Source of the DNA: Anaerolineae bacterium
GTDB lineage: Bacteria > Chloroflexota > Anaerolineae > Anaerolineales > Villigracilaceae
Assembly (NCBI GenBank): GCA_003484265.1
Contig: DNDO01000202.1
Location: forward strand, 1-8,748
Direction: 5' to 3'
Length of the DNA: 8,748 bases
Shown here: piece by piece, positions 1 through 6,654 of the stretch
Position numbering within the stretch: the first letter of the stretch is position 1
How the letters are laid out: every line of letters starts with the position of its first letter
Translations under genes and position numbers: made by a program
Notes under the pieces: generated by a model
Databases searched by the model: none
What the model was told of the DNA's origin: nothing
The model's input: only the letters and a program-made list of their open reading frames with translations

Positions 1-435
1 GATGTCGCAAAGAAAGTGGGGGCGCAGCATCTGGTCAAACAGGTGGAGGATGACTTCGGACGCATCGATATTCTGATCAACCATGCGGCTGTTGAACCAC
101 ACATTTCCCTATTGGATATGGACGAATGGGACTGGCATCGCGTGCTGGATGTCAACCTGACTGGCGCATTCTTGATGACGCAATGCGCAGGGCGCGTGAT
201 GCGGGCACAGTCTATAATGGGAAGACAAGATAAGGGAGTGATAATAAACCTTATTGCGGCGAATCAATCATCAGTCAAGAAGGAAGCGGCTTTCGTCGCA
301 AGTATGCAAGGTTTGAAAGCCTTCACACACCAAGCCAGGCTGGAATTGATCCCGTCTGGGATCCAGGTCCACGCAGTGGAAACGGGTGATCAAATCGTTG
401 AGAGGGTTTTTGAGTTATTGAAGGAGCAGAAATGA
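1..435 (+). CDS. Short-chain dehydrogenase/reductase-like protein, 5'-truncated, catalytic residues lost
   Basis: The reading frame is open from base 1, so the gene enters from the left; 144 C-terminal residues are present and the nucleotide-binding N-terminus lies outside the window. Numbering from base 1, the SDR fold is visible as FGRIDILINHAAV (residues 19-31, the NNAG region with NHAA) and DVNLTGAF (50-57, with the conserved Asn at 52). The strand usually carrying the catalytic Ser reads VIINLIAANQ (80-89), with Ala/Ile where Ser is expected. The YxxxK motif reads FVASM (98-102), so Tyr is Phe and Lys is Met. The usual PG after the next strand is replaced by ETG (127-129), and the C-terminus is short. 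In classical SDRs, Ser, Tyr and Lys perform hydride transfer from NAD(P)H, so this copy is probably not a normal oxidoreductase. No frameshift is evident. The TGA overlaps the next ATG by 4 nt (ATGA), indicating a shared transcript. Confidence 0.85.
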   Translation, partial: DVAKKVGAQHLVKQVEDDFGRIDILINHAAVEPHISLLDMDEWDWHRVLDVNLTGAFLMTQCAGRVMRAQSIMGRQDKGVIINLIAANQSSVKKEAAFVASMQGLKAFTHQARLELIPSGIQVHAVETGDQIVERVFELLKEQK

Positions 436-890
436 AAGAGTTGAACGAATATCGCACACACCTGATCGAGAGATTGATCTCTGCAGCGAGGGAATTCCGT
501 GATGCCTGCCTCGCCGTTGGGGACTCATATACGCCACCTGATGAGGGCGGATGGAATGTCCACCAAATCGCTGCACACACACGTGATGTGAATGAATTGG
601 TATATGGTTATCGCGCCAAACGGACGGCACAGGAGGATGACCCGGAGTTTCACAATTTCGACGGGGATGCATATATGGCGGAACATTACGATACGAATGA
701 ACCACTGGACGAAATGCTGGATGGTTTTGTGAAGAACGTGGAAGCGTTATATGAATTCTTGAAATCTTTGCCCATTGAGGCATGGTCGCGCAAATCGCGT
801 CATCTTACCCTGGGCGGCGGGTTTACTCTGCAAACCTGGATCGAACGCGACCTTGCTCATATTGAGGAACATTTGAAGAGTGTGAAATAG
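432..890 (+). CDS. DinB-like four-helix-bundle putative metal-binding protein
   Basis: This 152-residue cytosolic protein fits the DinB/DinB_2 superfamily of small helical bundles that bind a divalent metal through three histidines. The expected pattern is present: GGWNVHQIAAHTRDV (residues 39-53), in which Trp41 and His49 match the W-x(7)-H helix, and HIEEH near the C-terminus (His143 and His147). Length is normal for the family. Members include thiol-dependent S-transferases and damage-inducible proteins of unknown activity, so no reaction can be assigned. The ATG at 432 is supported by AAGGAG at 421-426 with a 5-nt gap. It overlaps the upstream SDR stop codon by 4 nt, so the two are probably co-translated. 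Its TAG directly abuts the stop codon of the convergent PAP2 gene, with no intergenic base. The family call is good; the function is unknown. Confidence 0.8.
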   Translation: MKELNEYRTHLIERLISAAREFRDACLAVGDSYTPPDEGGWNVHQIAAHTRDVNELVYGYRAKRTAQEDDPEFHNFDGDAYMAEHYDTNEPLDEMLDGFVKNVEALYEFLKSLPIEAWSRKSRHLTLGGGFTLQTWIERDLAHIEEHLKSVK

Positions 891-1451
891 TTACCAGAGC
901 GGTAAGCCGATCAAACCGGTTAGCCATTTGAAAAACGGTTCATAAATTTGCAGGCCGATCAATGCAATGCCAATGCCAAGGACTGCGCCGGCGACAATAT
1001 CCGACACATAATGCACGCCCATCGCCACGCGCGCCAGCGCGACAAGCGGCGCCCAGATCCATAACACGATGGCAACCCCGTTGGGACCCAACCCAGACGC
1101 CAGCACCGCGATCAGGAATGACCGCGCCGCATGACCGGATGGGAACGAATGCGGATCGGTGTTGCGATAGATGCCTCCCCATTCGCCTTCAGGCCGCCTC
1201 CTTCGTACGAGGAATTTGATACCCAACACCATAGCCGCCAGCAGGCTGATACCGACGAACTGCACGACAGCCCATTTCTTCCAAAGCATATCGCCGCCCG
1301 CCCACAAAGCGATCAAGGCAATTGCCCAAAACCAAGAGTCGCCTGAATGAGCAAAGAAAATGGAGATATAACGCAATGCGCCTGGCTTTTCAGCCACGCG
1401 CATTTTTTTGGATAATCGTGCGTCAAGATCAATGACAGGTTGTAGACTCAT
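891..1451 (-). CDS. PAP2-family membrane phosphatase
   Basis: This 186-residue integral membrane protein carries all three phosphatase motifs of the PAP2/acid phosphatase superfamily. Motif 1 is K-x6-RP (Lys79, Arg86, Pro87). Motif 2 is PSGH (104-107). Motif 3 is R-x5-H-x3-D (Arg141, His147 nucleophile, Asp151), with Ala instead of the common Ser before the Arg. Hydrophobic segments lie near residues 40-51, 62-78, 111-132 and 152-169. Family members dephosphorylate lipid phosphates such as phosphatidic acid, phosphatidylglycerol phosphate or undecaprenyl diphosphate; the substrate here cannot be told. The ATG overlaps the stop of the upstream nucleotidyltransferase by 4 nt, and only a weak purine run (AAGAAGAA) precedes it, which points to translational coupling. 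It is the last gene of the minus-strand cluster, and no terminator is visible before the convergent DinB-like gene. Confidence 0.9.
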   Translation of the reverse strand: MSLQPVIDLDARLSKKMRVAEKPGALRYISIFFAHSGDSWFWAIALIALWAGGDMLWKKWAVVQFVGISLLAAMVLGIKFLVRRRRPEGEWGGIYRNTDPHSFPSGHAARSFLIAVLASGLGPNGVAIVLWIWAPLVALARVAMGVHYVSDIVAGAVLGIGIALIGLQIYEPFFKWLTGLIGLPLW

Positions 1452-2359
1452 TTCTTCTTAGACTTTGCTTTCGGTTTGGTCTTGGGTTTTGCTGCTTTGG
1501 ACGGCTTCACTTTCGCAGATCCGGTTGTTTTCTTTTTGACAGTCTTGGTCGTCTTCGATTTTACGCTTTTCGTTTTGACGGTTTTCTTCTGTTGCTTTGC
1601 AAGGTCTTTCCGAAGGAGTTCAAGTTGATGCGGTTTATCCACGTCCATACATGGCTCGGCATGGGACCAGATGATCGCACGTCCCTTTATATTGATTCTT
1701 TCACAAACACGTCTGACACTATCCGCTAACGTAAGTTGTCGTGTTAGATATAAAAATGATGTGAGCCATCCCATCGCCATAGCTTGAGCGACAGGATTTT
1801 TCCGCTTGACGATAAGAGATTCCCAAACATCAAGGTATTTTTTATTTGCCATATCAACATGCACAACATTGATATCAGCACCACAAATATCCATATCTTT
1901 AAGATGTATGTATGTTCGATTTGCACCAGGGAAACGTTTCTCCATCACCTTTTTAGGGCAGACTCCATAGTACAGATCATCATTGGTTTCCATGGTGGTA
2001 TCCACAAGCCAATCAACCATTTCTGGTTTGAGCGTTGGAATATCGGATGAAACCACCATCACATATTTATTCTTCTTATTCAACTCAAGCGACTTATCCA
2101 CACCTGCAACAATGTTCGATAGAAGACGTCCCTGGTTGGAGAGATAATGCAGCGGCTTTCTGGATTTCAATTTGTTTTTGGGAGACAGCCCTACGATGAT
2201 GATGTTGCTAACATGCTTTGCGCCGCTGAGCGCATCCACAACCCATTGAATCATGGGTTTGCCAGCGACATCTACAAGCGCTTTGGCATCGCCTTTTAAA
2301 AACGAGTATAAGGGATCCTCGGGATTGGGAATTCCACCTGCAAGTACGATTGCGTCCAT
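1448..2359 (-). CDS. MobA-like nucleotidyltransferase with lysine-rich C-terminal tail
   Basis: The N-terminal 230-250 residues look like a GT-A-fold NTP transferase (MobA/IspD/GlmU-type). Visible elements are MDAIVLAGG (1-9), KALVDVAGKPMIQW (26-39), a VVSSDIP strand end with probable metal-site Asp106, GADIN (160-164) and MDVDKP (238-243). The usual GGxSxRMG loop after LAGG is replaced by a longer proline-rich insert, so this is not a standard MobA and the transferred sugar, alcohol or cofactor is unknown. Residues 255-303 form a low-complexity tail with 22 Lys in 49 residues and no acidic residue, resembling histone-H1/AlgP-like tails; it could bind nucleic acid or other polyanions. I chose the ATG at 2359 over an in-frame ATG at 2407 because AGGAG at 2365-2369 sits 5 nt upstream and the fold begins exactly there. 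It overlaps the PAP2 gene by 4 nt. Confidence 0.82.
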   Translation of the reverse strand: MDAIVLAGGIPNPEDPLYSFLKGDAKALVDVAGKPMIQWVVDALSGAKHVSNIIIVGLSPKNKLKSRKPLHYLSNQGRLLSNIVAGVDKSLELNKKNKYVMVVSSDIPTLKPEMVDWLVDTTMETNDDLYYGVCPKKVMEKRFPGANRTYIHLKDMDICGADINVVHVDMANKKYLDVWESLIVKRKNPVAQAMAMGWLTSFLYLTRQLTLADSVRRVCERINIKGRAIIWSHAEPCMDVDKPHQLELLRKDLAKQQKKTVKTKSVKSKTTKTVKKKTTGSAKVKPSKAAKPKTKPKAKSKKK

Positions 2360-2378
2360 ACATTCTCCTGACAATTTA

Positions 2379-2449
2379 GATTGACGATTTGGATTTTCGA
2401 TTGGCAACTTTCGAAGTGATCGTAAATCGCCAATCGTAATTCGTAAATC
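2379..2449. repeat. Seven-nt-periodic imperfect inverted repeat in the intergenic gap
   Basis: On the plus strand GATT recurs at 2379, 2386, 2392 and 2399 (spacing 7, 6, 7). Its complement AATC recurs at 2425, 2432 and 2446, with AATT between at 2439. Bases 2420-2447 can be written as four imperfect heptamers: TCGTAAA, TCGCCAA, TCGTAAT, TCGTAAA. The two sides are inverted: CGATTGGC (2398-2405) faces GCCAATCG (2429-2436), and the imperfect arms 2386-2405 and 2429-2449 could form a stem around a loop of about 23 nt. The element fills most of the gap between the 301-residue gene and the nucleotidyltransferase and reaches the stop codon of the former. It may be a small dispersed repeat, a terminator-like or attenuating structure, or decayed satellite DNA. 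Confidence 0.5.
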
Positions 2450-3353
2450 AGTTTAGTTCCTGCAACTGCGGTTCGAAACCGAGTTTTGCTAACATTTCGC
2501 TGTATTCGTCCCACGTAAGCGGACGTCCCTTACCTGAGACAGCCACCAATGCGGCTTCCATCATGTTTGTGCCGAAGGAACGGCCCTCCAGGACCGGCGT
2601 GGTGGTGATTAGATATTTAACCCCGCTTTTTTTGAAAAGTTCAACATCCTCGGGGGTTGTTGTGTTTGTGACGACAATTTTGCCTTTCATATCGTCAGGC
2701 ATGTAACGTTTGATGTAGTGGCAATCTCCGGCAACCACAGTGGCTTCCTTGAAATATTGAGGATATTTTGGTTTGCGTTCTTCCTGCTTTTCACCAACCG
2801 GGTATATCCAATGAAAGGGCAGGCGGAGAGCGATCGGCATTAATAGGGCAGCTAATATCTTGATCTGTTTTGCGGAATGCAATGGTACGGGCATCTCCAA
2901 TGAAAATAACATATCGCCAAATGTACACTTAAACCCTGCATCCAAAAAGGAACTCGTCAGCCCCCATCGGTCGGAGCCTGTCATGATAAGAGCGGTTTTG
3001 CCCATCGTATTGATGTAATCCCCAAGCTGATTCAGGATTAACGGCGCGGCTTTTTTTTCAAGGGTATTTCTCAGACCGGAACCGTCTACAACAGGGGTTT
3101 TCTTTATAAAACGTACCATCGGCTTTACAGAATGAAATTCATATATTTTATCGTCCACCTGCATGCTTAGATCACCACCGCCAACGCCGAAGGCGTCCAC
3201 AGTACCGTCGAGTTCTTTAAATTTCATTGCGGCGGCTTCCATATCGCCGTCGGTGCCGATGCGTTCGATGCTGATCTTTTCACCCAGCAATGTCACTTCC
3301 ACAGCCTTGTTCCGTTTGGACGAACCAATGCTGATGCTGACCGCTCTTTTCAT
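2448..3353 (-). CDS. Conserved protein of uncertain function (family sometimes auto-named quinate 5-dehydrogenase)
   Basis: This 301-residue protein has no motif that lets me assign a reaction. From memory, proteins with this kind of N-terminus (KRAVSISIGSSKRNK, then RIGTDGD at 31-37) are sometimes named quinate 5-dehydrogenase by pipelines. I see no canonical shikimate/quinate dehydrogenase catalytic motif, so I do not adopt that name as a function. Likely conserved blocks are DAFGVGGGDL (53-62), PVVDGSGLRNTLE (87-99), MTGSDRWGL (124-132), VVAGDCHYIKRYMP (206-219), VVTNTTTPED (227-236) and GRSFGTNMMEAAL (257-269). A hydrophobic stretch at 164-185 could be a buried helix or a membrane contact. 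There is no signal peptide. The ATG at 3353 has GAGGAG at 3359-3364 with a 5-nt gap. It lies 30 nt after the kinase and 88 nt before the nucleotidyltransferase, so all may share a transcript. Confidence 0.75.
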   Translation of the reverse strand: MKRAVSISIGSSKRNKAVEVTLLGEKISIERIGTDGDMEAAAMKFKELDGTVDAFGVGGGDLSMQVDDKIYEFHSVKPMVRFIKKTPVVDGSGLRNTLEKKAAPLILNQLGDYINTMGKTALIMTGSDRWGLTSSFLDAGFKCTFGDMLFSLEMPVPLHSAKQIKILAALLMPIALRLPFHWIYPVGEKQEERKPKYPQYFKEATVVAGDCHYIKRYMPDDMKGKIVVTNTTTPEDVELFKKSGVKYLITTTPVLEGRSFGTNMMEAALVAVSGKGRPLTWDEYSEMLAKLGFEPQLQELN

Positions 3354-3383
3354 AAAGACTCCTCTTCAGATGAGATGAGGCTA

Positions 3384-6300
3384 TTATATAACGGAATCAG
3401 TTTCCAGCCTGAGTGGAAGCGTGAAATAGAACGCGGCACCCTTCCCCGCCTCACTCTGGACCCAGATCCTGCCTCCGTGAACCTCGATTATTCTCTTCAC
3501 GAGGGCAAGACCAATGCCCGTGCCTTCGCTATTTACATCCAGCTTATTAAACAAGCCAAATATGCGGTCGTGTTGCTCCGGCTGAATTCCTATCCCATTA
3601 TCCCGCACATAAAAGACAGGCATGCCGCTTTCCGCATCTTCCCCATCCTGCCCGATCTCGATGCGCGGTTCGGGTTGATCGCCCATGAACTTGGCGGCGT
3701 TATCGATCAGATTCTGTACCACTTCAAGCAATCGCTGGCGGTCGCCGTAGACATTAGGCATATCATCTTCAATCCGGATGACAACTTTGTTTACCATAAT
3801 ATGCCCCTGCACGAGATCCACCGCTTCGCGCACCAGTTCATCGAATGAGATCAACACCGATTCATTTTTCATACGTCCTACTCGCGATAGCTCAAGCAGT
3901 TCGTTAAGCAGTTGCTGCATTTTATTCGTGGCGTCTGTAATGCGCTGCATATCGGATCTCATGCGTTCATGGTTGCCGGCGAAAGCATCCTCTTCGAGAT
4001 AACCCAAAAATCCGCGGATGGTAAACAGTGGCGATTTTAGATCGTGTGAAACCGTGTAGGTAAACCGCTCGAGTTCGGCGTTCTTGGATTCCAATTCCGA
4101 GATGAGATTCTGTCGAATGGTGAGCTCTGCTTGCAGGTCGGAAAAGAGACGGGCATTCTCGAGGGCAATCGCCACCTGGTTGGCATACGTCACAGCCAAC
4201 TGGGCATGATGTTCCGTAAATTGGTCCACCAATTTGCCGTCCAACGCAATAATGCCCAAGAGTTTTCCCTTTACTTTCAAGGGCACCGCCATCCAGGAAT
4301 GAATATGATTGTGGGGATATTCACTGAAATTTGGATTTTTCCGCTGGACATCGTCATATAACACATAAGGGGAATCATCGACCAGAACAGGATATGCCGG
4401 TTCGTTCACGTCGATTTTGAAACTTGATCCTATCTCGTCCAATCCCAACGGCAACTCGGTACCTCCAACTATTTCGAGCGAATCGCCTTTAAGCAATTGG
4501 ACCGATGCACTGTCATAGGGTACAACTCGTTTGAGTTGTTCGAGAATGAGTTCGATTGCCTCGCTCTTTTCAAGGGTGGCCGCGACAATCGCTGTGCTTT
4601 CGCGCAAGGTCTCAGACTCTGTATTCCTGATTTCAAGTTCTGCAATTAATTTCTTCCTCTGGTCCAATTCATCCTGCAAGTCTGAAAACAGGCTGGCGTT
4701 TTCCAAGGCGATGGCTACCTGGTCGGCAAAAGTCACAGCCAGGTCTGCATGATGTTGGTTGAATTGATTTTTTTGGCGTCCATCCAATGCGATCAACCCG
4801 ATGACCTTGCCCTTTGTTTTTAGCGGCACAGCCAGCCAGGAGTTAACATAAATATGCGGCGGCGATTGAAAATCCTGAAGTTCAGCCTGAACATTATTAT
4901 TCAGAATATACGGGACTTTGCCTTGAAGTATGGGAAGCGCCGAATTAGTCTTGTCGGTAATGAATTCAATATTCGGGCTGGAAACTTCGGGTGGCAGATC
5001 CCGCCCGCCGATCAATATTTGCCGGTCACCTTCCACGCGCCAGACTGAGGCAGTATCAAAGGGAACAACCCTGCCGATCTCAACGAGGACTTTTTGGATG
5101 ATCTCGGAAAATTCAAAAGTTCCTACAACACTTGCCAGGCTGTCGCGGAGAGTTTCAGACTCTTTGTTCTTGACTTCCAACTCATGAATGAGTTCCTCCC
5201 GCTCCGCTTCGATCCATTTGCGTTGGGTGATATCACGGATCATCATGAGTGACATGGTGGCTGAACTCGCCACTACACGCGCTTCAAACGTATGGTTTTC
5301 TCCGAGCAGCCTTTCCTTGAACTCGAACACATTCATGTGATTGGCGGCGACCACCCGTTCAATGGCAAATACGGTTTGGTGTGCTGTGGTTTCGGAAAAC
5401 ACTTCCCGAATCTGCCTCCCCACGAACTGGTCGGCAGACAAGGACGTTCCCATATCTTTTGGCGGAATCATGTTGGTGATCATGCCGTCCAGGGTTATTT
5501 CCAGGATCATATCTGGAATGGCGTCGAGCAGTGCGCGTGTACGAATCTCGCTTCCCTTGAGCGCGTCCATTGTCCTGCGCTGGTCGCTCATATCATAGAA
5601 CATCGAAATGATTCGCTCCTTGTCTCCGATGCGAACAAGTTCGTAAAAGCTGATCGCCTGCTTCGACCTTCCGTTTTCATCTCTGAACGAAAAGTCCGGG
5701 TTATAGACTGAGCCTTTGGCCATCAAGGTTTCGACAAGCTTCTCCCGCTCTTCCGGAGTATCCCATAACTTCAACTCCTCCGAAGTCTTCCCCAGCGAAT
5801 CTTCGGGTTTCAATCCCATCAAATTCCAATATGCATAATTTGCTTCCAGCAGGCGTCCATCTATCAGTTCGGTGATACATATGCCAACCGGGCTCAGTTG
5901 AAACACCTTGCGGAATTTTTCTTCGTTCTCGCGCAAGGCTGTCTCTATCTGCCGCCTTTCAGCCAATTCCTTCTGTCCCTGTTTAAAGGAGGTGTGGATG
6001 GTTCGTATCATATAATAGATCACGAGTGTTGAGAGGGAAAAATTTATCGTCAGGTTAAGCGCTAAATTGAACGACTCTCGCGGGTCGGCTGTAATTCGCA
6101 AACCGGACGCATCGCTATAAGCAATTCCCCATATTGAAACAATGCTTATTATTGAAAACACCAGCGTTTCCGCTTCACTAAGCAAAAGCCCTGATGCCAA
6201 TATAACTGTCATATATGGTATCAAGGCATTATTCTGAAGTCCATCTGAAATCCATGCCTGATGAGTCACGCCTGCCCATACCAGGATGAGGATTGCCCTG

Positions 6301-6545
6301 CTGGTACCCCGAACATATCCAAAATTAAGTGCGATCCGACCTGCTAAAAAGGTAAAGATTATTATCCCAATAAAAATATGAATAGAGTCAACCTGATCAT
6401 CCCCATTTAATATTCTCAAGCCCACAACCATTAGGAGAATCGGGATTCCCCACAAGGTGATCGAGCGCAAAAGGTTCGCTGTCTCAAGATATTCATTTTT
6501 GCTGGTCAATCGTTGGGAAAACAAAGTTTCGAACCTCATTTTCAA
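3384..6545 (-). CDS. Membrane sensor histidine kinase with two PAS and two GAF domains
   Basis: This 1053-residue kinase has about six N-terminal membrane segments (roughly 26-44, 54-69, 83-95, 107-123, 126-143, 160-182) and a short coiled coil (185-210). Next come PAS 1 (about 205-325), PAS 2 (about 328-445), GAF 1 (about 465-617), GAF 2 (about 646-798), HisKA and HATPase_c. The phospho-acceptor is His834 in TVSHDLKSPL. The ATPase boxes are N (EVVQNLIDNAAKF, 941-953), G1 (DNGIGI, 982-987), F (IFGLF, 995-999) and G2 (GTGIGLAL, 1008-1015). It has no receiver domain and no regulator gene is in the window, so its partner is unknown. The ligands of PAS and GAF cannot be read. I take TTG at 6545 as the start because GAGGTG at 6551-6556 lies 5 nt upstream; the ATG two codons later would be 11 nt away. 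The two GAF cassettes are an internal duplication. Confidence 0.93.
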   Translation of the reverse strand: MKMRFETLFSQRLTSKNEYLETANLLRSITLWGIPILLMVVGLRILNGDDQVDSIHIFIGIIIFTFLAGRIALNFGYVRGTSRAILILVWAGVTHQAWISDGLQNNALIPYMTVILASGLLLSEAETLVFSIISIVSIWGIAYSDASGLRITADPRESFNLALNLTINFSLSTLVIYYMIRTIHTSFKQGQKELAERRQIETALRENEEKFRKVFQLSPVGICITELIDGRLLEANYAYWNLMGLKPEDSLGKTSEELKLWDTPEEREKLVETLMAKGSVYNPDFSFRDENGRSKQAISFYELVRIGDKERIISMFYDMSDQRRTMDALKGSEIRTRALLDAIPDMILEITLDGMITNMIPPKDMGTSLSADQFVGRQIREVFSETTAHQTVFAIERVVAANHMNVFEFKERLLGENHTFEARVVASSATMSLMMIRDITQRKWIEAEREELIHELEVKNKESETLRDSLASVVGTFEFSEIIQKVLVEIGRVVPFDTASVWRVEGDRQILIGGRDLPPEVSSPNIEFITDKTNSALPILQGKVPYILNNNVQAELQDFQSPPHIYVNSWLAVPLKTKGKVIGLIALDGRQKNQFNQHHADLAVTFADQVAIALENASLFSDLQDELDQRKKLIAELEIRNTESETLRESTAIVAATLEKSEAIELILEQLKRVVPYDSASVQLLKGDSLEIVGGTELPLGLDEIGSSFKIDVNEPAYPVLVDDSPYVLYDDVQRKNPNFSEYPHNHIHSWMAVPLKVKGKLLGIIALDGKLVDQFTEHHAQLAVTYANQVAIALENARLFSDLQAELTIRQNLISELESKNAELERFTYTVSHDLKSPLFTIRGFLGYLEEDAFAGNHERMRSDMQRITDATNKMQQLLNELLELSRVGRMKNESVLISFDELVREAVDLVQGHIMVNKVVIRIEDDMPNVYGDRQRLLEVVQNLIDNAAKFMGDQPEPRIEIGQDGEDAESGMPVFYVRDNGIGIQPEQHDRIFGLFNKLDVNSEGTGIGLALVKRIIEVHGGRIWVQSEAGKGAAFYFTLPLRLETDSVI
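4086..5171 (-). repeat. Tandem duplication of a coiled-coil + GAF cassette inside the kinase gene
   Basis: Residues 459-639 (bases 4629-5171) and 640-820 (4086-4628) are two copies of one 181-residue, 543-bp unit. Matching blocks keep exactly the same offset: ESETLRDS/ESETLRES, RVVPFDTASV (492)/RVVPYDSASV (673), PYIL (545)/PYVL (726), SWLAVPLK/SWMAVPLK, and QVAIALENA in both. The connecting helix ELExxN occurs three times, at 455, 636 and 817, and the third copy runs into the HisKA helix. The DNA copies are recognisably similar but clearly diverged, so the duplication is old. Confidence 0.85.
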
Positions 6546-6567
6546 AGTTTCACCTCATCGTTAATGG

Positions 6568-6573
6568 ATTATA
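6568..6573 (-). promoter_or_regulatory. Candidate -10 box for the histidine kinase gene
   Basis: The minus strand reads TATAAT here, a perfect -10 hexamer, placed so that the transcript would start about 15 nt before the TTG and include the GAGGTG ribosome site. No good -35 is found at 16-18 nt; TTGCAT lies 23 nt upstream, which is too far. The site follows a possible terminator, which fits a new transcription start after the lipoprotein gene. Confidence 0.35.
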
Positions 6574-6614
6574 AATCAGGTCTCCTTCCATAACCCATGC
6601 AATGTTGAGATGAA

Positions 6615-6654
6615 AAAGCAGGCGGCATATGTAAAGTCCTCGGCCTCCCGCTTT
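6615..6654 (-). terminator. Possible intrinsic terminator after the lipoprotein gene
   Basis: On the minus strand AAAGCGGGAGG (6644-6654) can pair with CCGCCTGCTTT (6615-6625) in RNA with one G-U pair and one mismatch. The descending arm runs into a total of five T residues. The upstream arm overlaps the lipoprotein stop codon. The loop is long (18 nt), which weakens the call. Confidence 0.3.

Noticed and set aside
415..783. A 122-codon open frame on the minus strand over the DinB-like gene
   Set aside because: The plus-strand frame has a strong ribosome site and the DinB histidine pattern; the antisense product is compositionally odd (many His, Arg, Ser, Pro).
2360..2407. N-terminal extension of the nucleotidyltransferase to an upstream ATG at 2407
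   Set aside because: The extra 16 residues resemble translated repeat DNA, the internal ATG at 2359 has AGGAG 5 nt upstream, and the fold starts exactly at that Met.
5292..5711. A 139-codon open frame on the plus strand, antisense to the kinase
   Set aside because: It lies wholly inside the well-supported kinase gene, has no domain signature and no ribosome site, so it is a shadow frame. The same applies to the plus-strand frame at 3375-3848.
6550..6591. A 13-codon leader frame on the minus strand just before the kinase
   Set aside because: Its ATG has no ribosome site directly upstream, and the candidate -10 box lies inside it, so it would not be transcribed from that promoter.
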